From Rathayibacter_A sp036510655 (GTDB lineage Bacteria > Actinomycetota > Actinomycetes > Actinomycetales > Microbacteriaceae), in the NCBI GenBank assembly GCA_036510655.1, contig DATCDQ010000020.1:1-64000 (forward strand): 64,000 nucleotides of DNA, given 5' to 3'. A program made the translations under genes and the position numbers. Positions 25,132-33,117 of the stretch are shown here, in pieces (within the stretch, counting starts at the first letter, position 1; the number at the start of each line of letters is the position of its first letter). The notes beneath the pieces are model-generated. The model was not told the DNA's origin. It saw nothing but the letters and a program-made list of their open reading frames with translations, and searched no databases.

Positions 25132-25943
25132 AAGTCGTGCGACTCCAGCCAGCCGGTCAGCACATCGAGGAATTCGGTCGGGTTCTCCACGCTGGGAATG
25201 TGCGCGGTGTCGCTGAAGATGTAGCCGGCGGCATCCGGAATGGCGTCGAGCAGGTACGCCTGCTTGGTCAGGGCCTCGGAGAGGTCGAACTCGCCAACGG
25301 TGACGAGGACGGGAACCTGAATGTCGACGACGCGATCGTAGGCGGGAGGGTCGAGCGGTCGCGCGATCGGCGCCTCGGTGCAATGCGCGAGATTGGGCCG
25401 GTTCAGTTCATACGCCGTTCGCACGAAGTCCGGGTCGAGCTCCGCGGTCGATCGATTGACACCGAGGCACCACAGTTCAACGTCGAGGCGGTTCAGTGCC
25501 GGCCAGTCCTGTGCCTGAAATGCGGCATCGAGGCGGTCGACGAACGCATCCTCTTCATCGGTGAGTTCGATGTCTGGAAAACCACTTGGACCGGAGCCGA
25601 TCGTCATCAGCCCCGCGACGCGCTCGGGCGACTCGATCGCGAGATCGATCCCGATCCGACCGCCGCGCGATGCGCCGATCACGACCGCCTGTTCGACGCC
25701 CAAATGGTCGAGAAGGTGCCGAGCGTCCCCGCGGTCGGTGTACGGCAGGTTCTCGGCTGTGCTGCCTCCGAAGCCGCGGGCGTCATAGCGAACGACGTAA
25801 TGATCGAGCGCAAGCGTCGAGATCAGAGGGTCCCACATCCGCAGATTTGCGATGCTCGCGTGGAGCAGCAGCATCGCAGGTGCGGATGCGTGACCGTCGG
25901 TCTCGTAGTAGAGGCGCGCCCCCGGCACGTCGATGTGTGGCAT
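25128..25943 (-). CDS. Alpha/beta fold hydrolase (enol-lactonase-like)
   Basis: This 271-residue serine hydrolase has an oxyanion region LLHASIANLRMWDP, the nucleophile elbow GASRGG (about 90-95), acid GEFDLS and catalytic His in SDTAHIPSVENP. The shape resembles 3-oxoadipate enol-lactonases and peroxidases. TAAGCT lies 6 nt before ATG 25943, so it is probably leaderless and separately transcribed from the dehydrogenase genes beside it. The duplicated fragment at 24662-24751 shows a paralog once stood next to it. Confidence 0.87.
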   Translation of the reverse strand: MPHIDVPGARLYYETDGHASAPAMLLLHASIANLRMWDPLISTLALDHYVVRYDARGFGGSTAENLPYTDRGDARHLLDHLGVEQAVVIGASRGGRIGIDLAIESPERVAGLMTIGSGPSGFPDIELTDEEDAFVDRLDAAFQAQDWPALNRLDVELWCLGVNRSTAELDPDFVRTAYELNRPNLAHCTEAPIARPLDPPAYDRVVDIQVPVLVTVGEFDLSEALTKQAYLLDAIPDAAGYIFSDTAHIPSVENPTEFLDVLTGWLESHDL

Positions 25944-25949
25944 AGGGCG

Positions 25950-25955
25950 AGCTTA
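25950..25955 (-). promoter_or_regulatory. -10 element of leaderless hydrolase gene
   Basis: TAAGCT, then CGCCCT, then ATG 25943 on the minus strand. Confidence 0.5.
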
Positions 25956-26008
25956 AGCGTCGGGCGGCACGCAGGCAACGACCAGGTTAGAACACCATCG
26001 GCATCCGG

Positions 26009-26777
26009 TCAGCGCCCCAGCCAGCCTCCGTCGACGGGCAGCGTGATGCCGGAAACGTACGTAGTCCGAGGCGGAGCTCGCCAGGAACACGGTGGCACCG
26101 CCCAGATCGGATGCCTTGCCCCAGCGGTCGGCGGGGATGCGATCGAGGATCGCTCGTGAGCGATCCGGGTCGTTCTGCAACGCCTGCGTGTTGTCGGTGG
26201 CGATGTACCCGGGTGCGATTGCGTTCACGGTGACGCCTCGCGAGGTCCACTCGTTGGCCAGCGCCTTCGTGAGACCTGCGATACCCGATTTTGCGGCAGT
26301 GTAGCCCGGCACGTTGATTCCGCCCTGGAACGACAGCAGCGACGCCGTGAAGATCACCCTGCCGCGTCCGCGTTCGAGCATGCCGCGTGCGACACGTTGA
26401 GTGAGCGCGAACTGGCTCGCCAGGTTCACCGTGAGCACGCGGTCGAACAGCTCGAGCGGGTGCTCGGCCGCCGGTGCCCGCTCGATCGTTCCCGCGTTGT
26501 TGACGAGGATGTCGATGGGCCAGTCCAGCGCGTCCAGCTCGTCCGCGAACGCAAGCACTGCGCGGCGGTCGGCGTAGTCGACAGCGAAACCCACGAATCG
26601 CCGGCCGAGCTCGGTGACGCGCTTCTCGATTGCACTGCCGTGCGGCTCGAGTGTGGCGCTCACGCCGACGATGTCGGCGCCCGCCTCGGCGAGTGCCTCG
26701 GCCATGGCGAAGCCGATACCGCGTTTGGCGCCGCTGACCACGGCCAGGCTGCCCGTGAGGTCGAAGGCATTTCTCAC
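26009..26777 (-). pseudogene. KduD-like SDR (2-deoxy-D-gluconate 3-dehydrogenase type) with C-terminal frameshift
   Basis: The first about 238 residues are an intact SDR: GAKRGIGFAMAEAL, NNAGTIERAPA, YTAAKSGIAGLTKALANEW and the late NDPDRSRAILDRIPADRWG typical of KduD-like enzymes. At 26055-26062 the sequence ACGTACGT is a 4-bp tandem duplication. Removing 4 bp restores the family C-terminus SGITLPVDGGWLGR with a stop at 26009. As read, the frame shifts and runs to 25953 with an unrelated tail. GTG 26777 overlaps the upstream dehydrogenase stop (GTGA). It could be a real inactivating mutation or a sequencing error. Confidence 0.8.
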
Positions 26778-27802
26778 GCCTGGGCACCCGCCTGGCAGTC
26801 GATGAGGATCTTCATCGCCTGGCCGCTCTCCAACGCGGTGAAGGCATCCGCGGTGGCCGAGATCGGCTCGATTCGGGTTATGAGCAGATCGGCCGGGATC
26901 ACGCCCGCGTCGAGCAACTGCACGGCCTTTTCGAAGTCGACCCGTTCGTAGACGCGGGCGCCGATGATGGTCAACTCACGCCAGAACAGGCGCTGCAGGT
27001 TGATCGGGCGGGGTTGCGGATGAATCGCCACGACCACCAGGCGCCCCCTCACCTTGGCCAGGTCGGTGGCCCCCAGCACGGCCGATGCCGCACCCGACAC
27101 CTCGAAGACCACGTCGGCGCCGGCGCCGCCAGTCCACTCGGTCACCCACTCGACCTGGTCGACGGCTTGCGGGTCGAGCACCTGGAAGTCCAGGTCGGCC
27201 ACGGCTTGGCGGCGGGTGGCATCCAACTCGATCACGACGACGTCGCCGCCAGATTCGCGCGCGGTCGTCGCGATCAGCACGCCGATGGGACCGCCACCGA
27301 TCACCACCGCCTTCTCTCCGGGGACCAGACCGGAGCGGCGCACATCGTGTACCGACACCGCGACCGGCTCGACGAGCGCCGCGTGGTCGAGCCGCAGGGT
27401 CTCGGGCAGGGCGACGAGCACATCGGCCGGCACGTTCCAGCTGCCCTGGAGGGCGCCGGGGGTGTCGATGCCGATGAAGTTGAGGTTCTGGCAGATGTGC
27501 TGGTTGCCGGCGAGGCAAGCGGGGCAGGTTCCGTCCCAGTCGAGCGGCATGACCGTGACAGGGTCGCCTAGGGACCAACCCGTGACGCGCTCGCCCAGGG
27601 CGCTGATGCGCCCGGACATCTCGTGGCCGAGGATGGTCGGCTGGGTGACACGGGCATCCATGGAGCCGTGCAGCACGTGCAGGTCGGTGCCGCAGATACC
27701 GACGTACGCCACCTCGATCTGCACCTGCCCGGGGCCGGGCGCCACCGGAGCTGCCTCGCGGATGTCGATGGTGTGGTTTCCGACGTAGTTCGCGGTCAGC
27801 AC
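26774..27802 (-). CDS. Zinc-dependent alcohol/polyol dehydrogenase (MDR family)
   Basis: This 342-residue enzyme has catalytic zinc ligands in GICGTDLH (Cys, about 37) and GHEMSG (His/Glu, about 59-60), then GGGPIGVLIA for NAD (about 168-177). The structural zinc loop DGTCPACLAGNQHIC keeps three of the usual four cysteines. Related enzymes oxidise sorbitol, threonine or sugar acids. GTG 27802 follows AAGGAG. It is transcribed with the SDR from a promoter region carrying a FadR-type operator, so it is probably part of the sugar-acid regulon. Confidence 0.88.
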   Translation of the reverse strand: MLTANYVGNHTIDIREAAPVAPGPGQVQIEVAYVGICGTDLHVLHGSMDARVTQPTILGHEMSGRISALGERVTGWSLGDPVTVMPLDWDGTCPACLAGNQHICQNLNFIGIDTPGALQGSWNVPADVLVALPETLRLDHAALVEPVAVSVHDVRRSGLVPGEKAVVIGGGPIGVLIATTARESGGDVVVIELDATRRQAVADLDFQVLDPQAVDQVEWVTEWTGGAGADVVFEVSGAASAVLGATDLAKVRGRLVVVAIHPQPRPINLQRLFWRELTIIGARVYERVDFEKAVQLLDAGVIPADLLITRIEPISATADAFTALESGQAMKILIDCQAGAQA

Positions 27803-27905
27803 GAAAACTCCTTCGCCTTCTAGTTCGCTCGCAGGACCGCCCGACCGTCAATCCGGTGCCCCGGCGGCAGTAGCGCGATGTCAACAGCATAGCGCGAATC
27901 CGCAA

Positions 27906-27920
27906 ATAGATCAGATGATT
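27906..27920. promoter_or_regulatory. FadR-type operator site 1
   Basis: ATAGATCAGATGATT, 13 of 15 identical to the site at 36534-36548 (read on the minus strand). It lies in the divergent promoter between the dehydrogenase (minus) and CoA-transferase (plus) genes, close to the likely -35 of the minus promoter (TATGCT -10 on that strand). Confidence 0.5.
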
Positions 27921-27975
27921 AAGTTCGATGGATGCGATATGTTTCCTAGCAGTCTTGATCGCTCATGAGTTATGA

Positions 27976-27987
27976 TCAAACGATTGT
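27976..27987. promoter_or_regulatory. LacI-type operator-like palindrome 1
   Basis: TCAAACGATTGT has the CAA-N4-TTG form with a central CG that LacI-family repressors favour. The wider context TGATCAAACGATTG matches the perfect palindrome at 36591-36602. Confidence 0.45.
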
Positions 27988-28072
27988 TCAGAGCACTTTA
28001 CACATGGAAATGAAATTTGGGGCGGTGCGATCCAGTATGGTTCGCCCACCTCCATGACGGATAGGACGGGCC

Positions 28073-29251
28073 ATGACGGACGATTTGGTTAGACCTCTCG
28101 AAGGAATCCTCGTGCTCGACTTCAGCCAGTTCCTGTCGGGTCCCGTCGCAGCCATGCGGCTGGCGGACCTCGGCGCACGCGTGATCAAAGTCGAACGCCC
28201 TCGGGGCGGCGACATCGGCCGTACGCTGGCGTTCGCCGGGCGCAGCGCCGACGGCGACACGATTTCCTTTCACGCGATGAATCGCAATAAAGAGGGCATC
28301 ACCGCCGATCTCAAAGATCCTGCAGATCTTGAGCGCATCAAGGTGCTCGTCGCGCAAGCCGACGTGATCATCCAGAACTTCCGGCCCGGTGTGATGGAAC
28401 GCATTGGGCTCGGCTACGAGTCGGCGCGGGCGATCAATCCGCGGATCGTCTACGCCAGCGCCAGCGGCTACGGCGACGACGGCCCATGGAAGGACCGACC
28501 CGGCCAGGACCTGCTGGCGCAGTCGGTCTCCGGCATCCCCTGGTTGAGCGGATCACATGACGACGGCCCGATCCCGATCGGGTTGTCGATCGCCGACCAC
28601 CTGACCAGTTGCCATATCGCCCAGGGTGTCACCGCGTTGCTGTTTCGGCGCGAGCGCACGGGGCTGGGTGGCCACGTGCAGACCAGCTTGCTGGAGGCGA
28701 TGCTCGATTTGCAGTTCGAGCTGCTCAGCACGCACCTGAACGATGCGAGCGTCACCGTCAAGCGCGGCGGGGCGCATTCCGCGCATGCCTTCCTCTCCGC
28801 GCCGTACGGCACCTACCCGACCGCCGACGGCTACATCGCGCTGGCGATGAACCCGATCCCAAAGATCGGCGCGCTGCTGGATCTTGTCGAACTGGTCGAA
28901 CTGGTCGATCCGGATTCGTGGTGGCAACGCCAGGAGGAGATCGAGCGACTGCTCGCAGCGCGATTCCTGCTGGAGACGACCGACCATTGGCTGGCCATTC
29001 TCGACGCGGCGGATGTCTGGTGCGCGCCGGTGCTCACCCTGGAGCAACTCGTCGATCACGATGGTTTCAAGGCCATCGGCATGACACAGCAAGTCGTGCG
29101 CGACGGTGCCCTCACGAGCGACGGCGCCGAACTCGCGCTCGCAACGACCCGCAGCCCCATTCGCATCGACGGCCACACCCTCACCTCCTCGGTGCCTGCG
29201 CCGAAGCTCGGCCAGCACAACGAGGCCGTGTTTGCGGAATTCGCACGATGA
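28073..29251 (+). CDS. CaiB/BaiF family (class III) CoA-transferase
   Basis: This 392-residue enzyme moves CoA between carboxylic acids. Family features are GILVLDFSQFLSGPVAAMRLADLGARVIKVE without gaps at about 10-40, FRPGVMERIGLGYE (about 104-117) and YASASGYGDDGPW. The catalytic aspartate is expected in GQDLLAQSVSG (about 145-155). It heads a three-gene operon with 4-nt overlaps (solute-binding-like protein, MaoC). Its promoter carries both operator types. The acid substrate is unknown. Confidence 0.9.
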   Translation: MTDDLVRPLEGILVLDFSQFLSGPVAAMRLADLGARVIKVERPRGGDIGRTLAFAGRSADGDTISFHAMNRNKEGITADLKDPADLERIKVLVAQADVIIQNFRPGVMERIGLGYESARAINPRIVYASASGYGDDGPWKDRPGQDLLAQSVSGIPWLSGSHDDGPIPIGLSIADHLTSCHIAQGVTALLFRRERTGLGGHVQTSLLEAMLDLQFELLSTHLNDASVTVKRGGAHSAHAFLSAPYGTYPTADGYIALAMNPIPKIGALLDLVELVELVDPDSWWQRQEEIERLLAARFLLETTDHWLAILDAADVWCAPVLTLEQLVDHDGFKAIGMTQQVVRDGALTSDGAELALATTRSPIRIDGHTLTSSVPAPKLGQHNEAVFAEFAR

Positions 29252-30381
29252 CGACCGTTCTGCGTGGCATCACCTGGGAGCATCCCCGTGGCTATGACTG
29301 CATGGTCGCCTCCTCGGCCGAGTACGCCCGCGTCGTGCCAAACGTCGATGTGCGGTGGGAGTTCCGCTCCCTGCAACAGTTTGCGGATGCGCCGATCGAG
29401 CACCTGGCGACACACTACGACCTGCTGGTCATAGACCACCCGCACATCCCGCTCGCCGCGCGATCCGGTGCGCTCGCACCGCTGGACGGGCACGGATTCG
29501 ACGACGAGCTGTCCGTGCTGGCCGCGCAATCGGTCGGCCGCTCACACGAGAGTTACGCGCATGACGGGCACCAGTACGCCCTGGCCAGCGATGCTGCCGC
29601 GCAGGTCGCCGTCTACCGCCCGGATCTGATCGCCGAGCCGCCGCGCGACTGGGATGCCGTGCTCGCCCTGGCGCGGAAGGGTCACGTACTCTGGCCGGCC
29701 AAGCCCATCGACGCCTTCTCAAGCCTGGTCACGATGGCGGCCGGCAATGGGCATCCGCCTGCGGCCGAGCCGGGCATCTTCCTTGCCGAGGAGCACGCGC
29801 TGCCGGTTCTGGAGCGCATGCATGAGCTCGCGGCCCATGTGCCCGCCGATAACCTCGAGCAGAATCCCATTGAGGTGGCCGAGACGCTGAGCACAGGTGA
29901 CCGTTGGTTCTACGCGCCACTCGCTTTCGGCTACGCGAACTACGCGCGGCGCGGGTTTCGGCCGGGTCGACTGAAGTACACGGACATTCCCTATGGGATA
30001 CAAGGGGTGGCCGGGTCGCTTCTGGGCGGTGCGGGGATCGCGGTTTCGGCGAGCACATCCGATCTCGATGCGGCTCGGGCGTTCGCCGTCTGGGTCGCAT
30101 CGGCGCAGACGCAGCGGGGAGTGTACTTCGACGGGGGAGGTCAGCCCGGAAACGCGGTGGCCTGGAGCGACGACCGGCTCAACGCCGAAACGCTCGACTT
30201 CTTCCGCGGTACCCGCGCAACTCTCGAGGGCGCCTACCTGCGCCCACGATATGTGGGCTACATCGAATATCAGGATCGGGTCTCGCCCTGGGTGACGGCT
30301 GCCCTGCGCGGCGAGATTCAGGACGCCGTCCTGGTGCGGCGGCTGAACGACGCCGCGTCCGAATTATTGGCGGGAGCATGA
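29248..30381 (+). CDS. Solute-binding-like protein without signal peptide
   Basis: The 377-residue sequence opens RGITWEHPRGYDCMVASS and has IDHPHIPLAARSG (about 60-75), PYGIQGVAGSLLGGAGIAVS (about 250-270) and a C-terminal ALRGEIQDAVLVRRLNDA. This pattern resembles family 1 ABC sugar-binding proteins. There is no N-terminal hydrophobic signal or lipobox, so it should be cytoplasmic. It overlaps the CoA-transferase stop and the MaoC start by 4 nt each, so it is made in step with both. An intracellular ligand-binding or enzymatic role is inference. I know of no characterised member. Confidence 0.75.
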   Translation: MTTVLRGITWEHPRGYDCMVASSAEYARVVPNVDVRWEFRSLQQFADAPIEHLATHYDLLVIDHPHIPLAARSGALAPLDGHGFDDELSVLAAQSVGRSHESYAHDGHQYALASDAAAQVAVYRPDLIAEPPRDWDAVLALARKGHVLWPAKPIDAFSSLVTMAAGNGHPPAAEPGIFLAEEHALPVLERMHELAAHVPADNLEQNPIEVAETLSTGDRWFYAPLAFGYANYARRGFRPGRLKYTDIPYGIQGVAGSLLGGAGIAVSASTSDLDAARAFAVWVASAQTQRGVYFDGGGQPGNAVAWSDDRLNAETLDFFRGTRATLEGAYLRPRYVGYIEYQDRVSPWVTAALRGEIQDAVLVRRLNDAASELLAGA

Positions 30382-30836
30382 GCATGCAGACAACGGAACG
30401 CTGGTTCGAAGATTATGAGATCGGTGAGAAACGTGTCTCGACGGGACGCACCATCACCGAGACGGATGTCGTCATGCACGCCGGTCAAACGGGCGACTTC
30501 TTTCCCCACCACATGGACGCGGAATGGGCGGCGACCCAGCCGATCGGCGCGCGCATCGCGCACGGCACACTGATCATGTCGGTCGCGGTCGGCATGACGG
30601 CAGGCGACATCAACCCGCACGCGATGAGCTATGGCTACGACCGCGTGCGCTTCATCAAACCCGTCTTCATCGGCGACACCATCACGGTGACAGCGGAGAT
30701 CACAAAAAAGGCCGACCATGCTCGCCGGCCGAAGGCGTGCGGATACGTGCACGAGCTGGTCAGCGTCGTCAACCAGCACCAGGAGACCGTACTCGTGCTC
30801 ACCCATCTGTATCTGACGGACAAGCGCGGAGTGTGA
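30378..30836 (+). CDS. MaoC-like hot-dog dehydratase
   Basis: This 152-residue protein has the MaoC hydratase motif: DVVMHAGQTGDFFPHHMD (about 32-49), with the Asp and His that activate water, and GARIAHGTLIMS (about 57-68). It probably hydrates or dehydrates an acyl-CoA made by the CoA-transferase two genes upstream. It is the last gene of the operon; LacI follows with its own promoter. Confidence 0.88.
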   Translation: MSMQTTERWFEDYEIGEKRVSTGRTITETDVVMHAGQTGDFFPHHMDAEWAATQPIGARIAHGTLIMSVAVGMTAGDINPHAMSYGYDRVRFIKPVFIGDTITVTAEITKKADHARRPKACGYVHELVSVVNQHQETVLVLTHLYLTDKRGV

Positions 30837-30869
30837 GCAGAACGCCGACGAATACACGATGCCGATGAA

Positions 30870-30875
30870 TACACT
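30870..30875 (+). promoter_or_regulatory. -10 element of leaderless lacI-type gene
   Basis: TACACT, then GTGGCT, then ATG 30882. It favours ATG 30882 over GTG 30876. Confidence 0.5.
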
Positions 30876-30881
30876 GTGGCT

Positions 30882-31895
30882 ATGGCCACCCTGAGCGACG
30901 TCGCCGCCCTCGCCGGGGTCTCCATCTCCGCCGTCTCCCGTGTGCTGAGCGATGCTCCGGCAACGCGGGTGCGGCCCGAAACCCGCGAGCGAATTCATGC
31001 CGCAGCCCGGGAGCTTGGATACCGGCCCAATTTCGCCGGCCGCGCACTCAAGCTCGCGCGCTCCAACGTGATCGCGCTGGTCGTGCCGGATCTCACCAAC
31101 GCGGTTTTCACCGAACTCATGCACGGGGTGCAGGAGGGCGCACGCCGCCATGACTACATGGTGCTGCTGGGAAACACCGAAGACCTCCATCCCGACGCCG
31201 ACGTGATGGAGCGGTTGATCGGTGAGGGGCGGGTCGATGGGATGCTCGTGCAGCTCGGCAGCGACGCCTCACCGGCAGGCATCAAGGCCGTTCTGGACAG
31301 CAAGGCGCCCGTTGTCTTCATCAACTCGATCGAGCCTGGACACGTCGGTGCCGTTGCGCTGGATGACGAAGCAGGCGCACGGGTCGCCACCGAGCACCTC
31401 ATCGCACTCGGCCATACCCGCATCGGACTGGCGGGCGGCAGAGCAGCCTCGTTCACGGCTCAACGCCGTGAGCGCGGGTTTCGGGCGGCGATGACGGATG
31501 CCAGCCTGCCGGTCGCAGATGCCCAGGTGACGTCGTTCGGCTACCTTCCTGCGGACGGGCGTGCGGCGCTGCGCGCCCTCATGGCTCTGCCCGAGCCGCC
31601 CACCGCTCTCGTGGTCGCGAACGTGAACGCGGCGATCGGCGCGCTCGCCGAAGCTCGTGCCCTGCGGATTCGCATTCCCGAGCAGCTCTCCGTCGTGGCC
31701 ATGCACGATGCCTGGACGGCCGAGAACACCTGGCCGCCGCTCACCACGGTGAGGATGCCGCTGCGACAACTCGGCCGTCGCGCCGTCGAGTCTCTGTTCG
31801 TGCGGCTGCATGGCGGTGGGCTCGGCGACATCGTCGTCAGCGACCCGGCACCCGAACTCGTCACACGCGAGTCGACGGCGGAACGGCGGCGCTGA
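30882..31895 (+). CDS. LacI-family transcriptional regulator
   Basis: This 337-residue repressor has the N-terminal LacI helix-turn-helix TLSDVAALAGVSISAVSRVL (about 3-22) and hinge RPNFAGRALKLARS. A periplasmic-binding-protein-like effector domain follows (VIALVVPDLTNAVFTELMHG through MHDAWTAENTWPPLTTVRMP). It follows the MaoC gene with 45 bp between and has a leaderless promoter. Palindromes with central CG at 27976-27987 and 36591-36602 are its likely operators, linking it to the CoA-transferase operon and the sugar importer. Confidence 0.92.
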   Translation: MATLSDVAALAGVSISAVSRVLSDAPATRVRPETRERIHAAARELGYRPNFAGRALKLARSNVIALVVPDLTNAVFTELMHGVQEGARRHDYMVLLGNTEDLHPDADVMERLIGEGRVDGMLVQLGSDASPAGIKAVLDSKAPVVFINSIEPGHVGAVALDDEAGARVATEHLIALGHTRIGLAGGRAASFTAQRRERGFRAAMTDASLPVADAQVTSFGYLPADGRAALRALMALPEPPTALVVANVNAAIGALAEARALRIRIPEQLSVVAMHDAWTAENTWPPLTTVRMPLRQLGRRAVESLFVRLHGGGLGDIVVSDPAPELVTRESTAERRR

Positions 31896-32082
31896 CGCTC
31901 GTCGTGCCGGCTTCGCAAACCGTATGGCGAACCGGTATGGCGGACTGGACTGGGCCCGCACCCTTTGTCCGCCTGGAGCGTGGCGCGTGCATCCTGAGAA
32001 TACGCGACAATACACCTGATCAATCGCGAGGTCATTAGGAATTATTCGAGCTTTTCGCAGTCAGTTTCGACATTTTCACCAG

Positions 32083-32097
32083 ATAGATCATATGTAT
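32083..32097. promoter_or_regulatory. FadR-type operator site 2
   Basis: ATAGATCATATGTAT, 12 of 15 identical to site 4. It lies just upstream of or over the -10 region (TATACT at 32097-32102) of the aldo/keto reductase-fucD operon, where bound repressor would block RNA polymerase. Confidence 0.5.
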
Positions 32098-32124
32098 ATA
32101 CTCTGAGAAGACGAGGAGGTTTGC

Positions 32125-33117
32125 ATGCGCGAGAGCACGCTACGGGGTGGGGTACGGCTGAGCGCGCTCGGTCTCGGGACCGCCCAATTCGGCAATCTGT
32201 ATCGCGAAACCACCGACGCGGAGGCCGCCGGAGCCTTGGAGGCGGCATGGGACGGCGGCATCCGCTATTTCGATACGGCACCGCACTACGGCCTGGGGCT
32301 CTCCGAACGACGACTCGGGGTGCTTCTGCGCGGACGGCCGCGCGATGAGTTCGTGCTGTCGACGAAGGTGGGGCGGCTGATCGTGCCCAATCCGGGTGGG
32401 GGCTCTGGCCAGGACACCGAAGGCTTCGCCGTGTCGAACGACCACGTGCGTCGATGGGACTTCAGCGCCGACGGCGTCCGCCGATCCATTGAGGACAGCC
32501 TGGAGCGCCTCGGTCTGGGGCGCATCGACATCGCCTACCTGCATGACCCAGACGACTTCGGCGAGCAGGCGATCAGCGAGGCCATCCCCGCGCTCATCGA
32601 ACTGCGTGAGCAGGGCGTGATCGGCGCCGTCGGCGCCGGAATGAACCAGTCCGCACTGCCGACGGAATTCATCCGGCGAACCGACGTTGACCTGATCATG
32701 TTGGCCGGCCGATTCACTCTGCTTGAGCAGGGAGCGCTCGCCGACCTGCTCCCGCTGGCAGAGACGCGCGGAGTCGGCGTCGTCATCGCGGGCGTCTACA
32801 ACTCGGGTCTGCTCGCCACCCCCCATCCGGATGCGCATGCCAAGTACAACTACGACGATGCGCCGGCAGAACTGATCCGAAAGGCGAGCGCGATCGCAGA
32901 CGTCTGCCAGCGGCACGGCGTCGACCTGCCGACCGCGGCACTGGCCTTCGTGGGTCGGCATCCGGCCGTCGCATCTGTCGTCGTCGGCGCACGAACCTGT
33001 GATCAGGTCCGCAGCAATCTCGAACGATTTGCGACGCCGGTTCCGGATGCACTCTGGAAGGACCTCGAAGATGAGGGCCTCATCCCATCGCTCACGGCAC
33101 AACCGCAGGAGACCTAA
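32125..33117 (+). CDS. Aldo/keto reductase, probable L-fucose (D-threo-aldose) 1-dehydrogenase
   Basis: This 330-residue protein has the AKR tetrad: Asp and Tyr in FDTAPHYGLGLSERRLG (about 50-66), Lys in VLSTKVGRL and His in DIAYLHDP. GARTCDQV near the C-terminus contacts NADP. The sequence resembles D-threo-aldose/L-fucose dehydrogenases that oxidise the sugar to its lactone. GAGGAGG precedes ATG 32125. The stop abuts fucD directly, and a FadR-type operator sits in the promoter. L-fucose is the likely substrate from context; other 6-deoxy or threo-aldoses are possible. Confidence 0.85.
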   Translation: MRESTLRGGVRLSALGLGTAQFGNLYRETTDAEAAGALEAAWDGGIRYFDTAPHYGLGLSERRLGVLLRGRPRDEFVLSTKVGRLIVPNPGGGSGQDTEGFAVSNDHVRRWDFSADGVRRSIEDSLERLGLGRIDIAYLHDPDDFGEQAISEAIPALIELREQGVIGAVGAGMNQSALPTEFIRRTDVDLIMLAGRFTLLEQGALADLLPLAETRGVGVVIAGVYNSGLLATPHPDAHAKYNYDDAPAELIRKASAIADVCQRHGVDLPTAALAFVGRHPAVASVVVGARTCDQVRSNLERFATPVPDALWKDLEDEGLIPSLTAQPQET

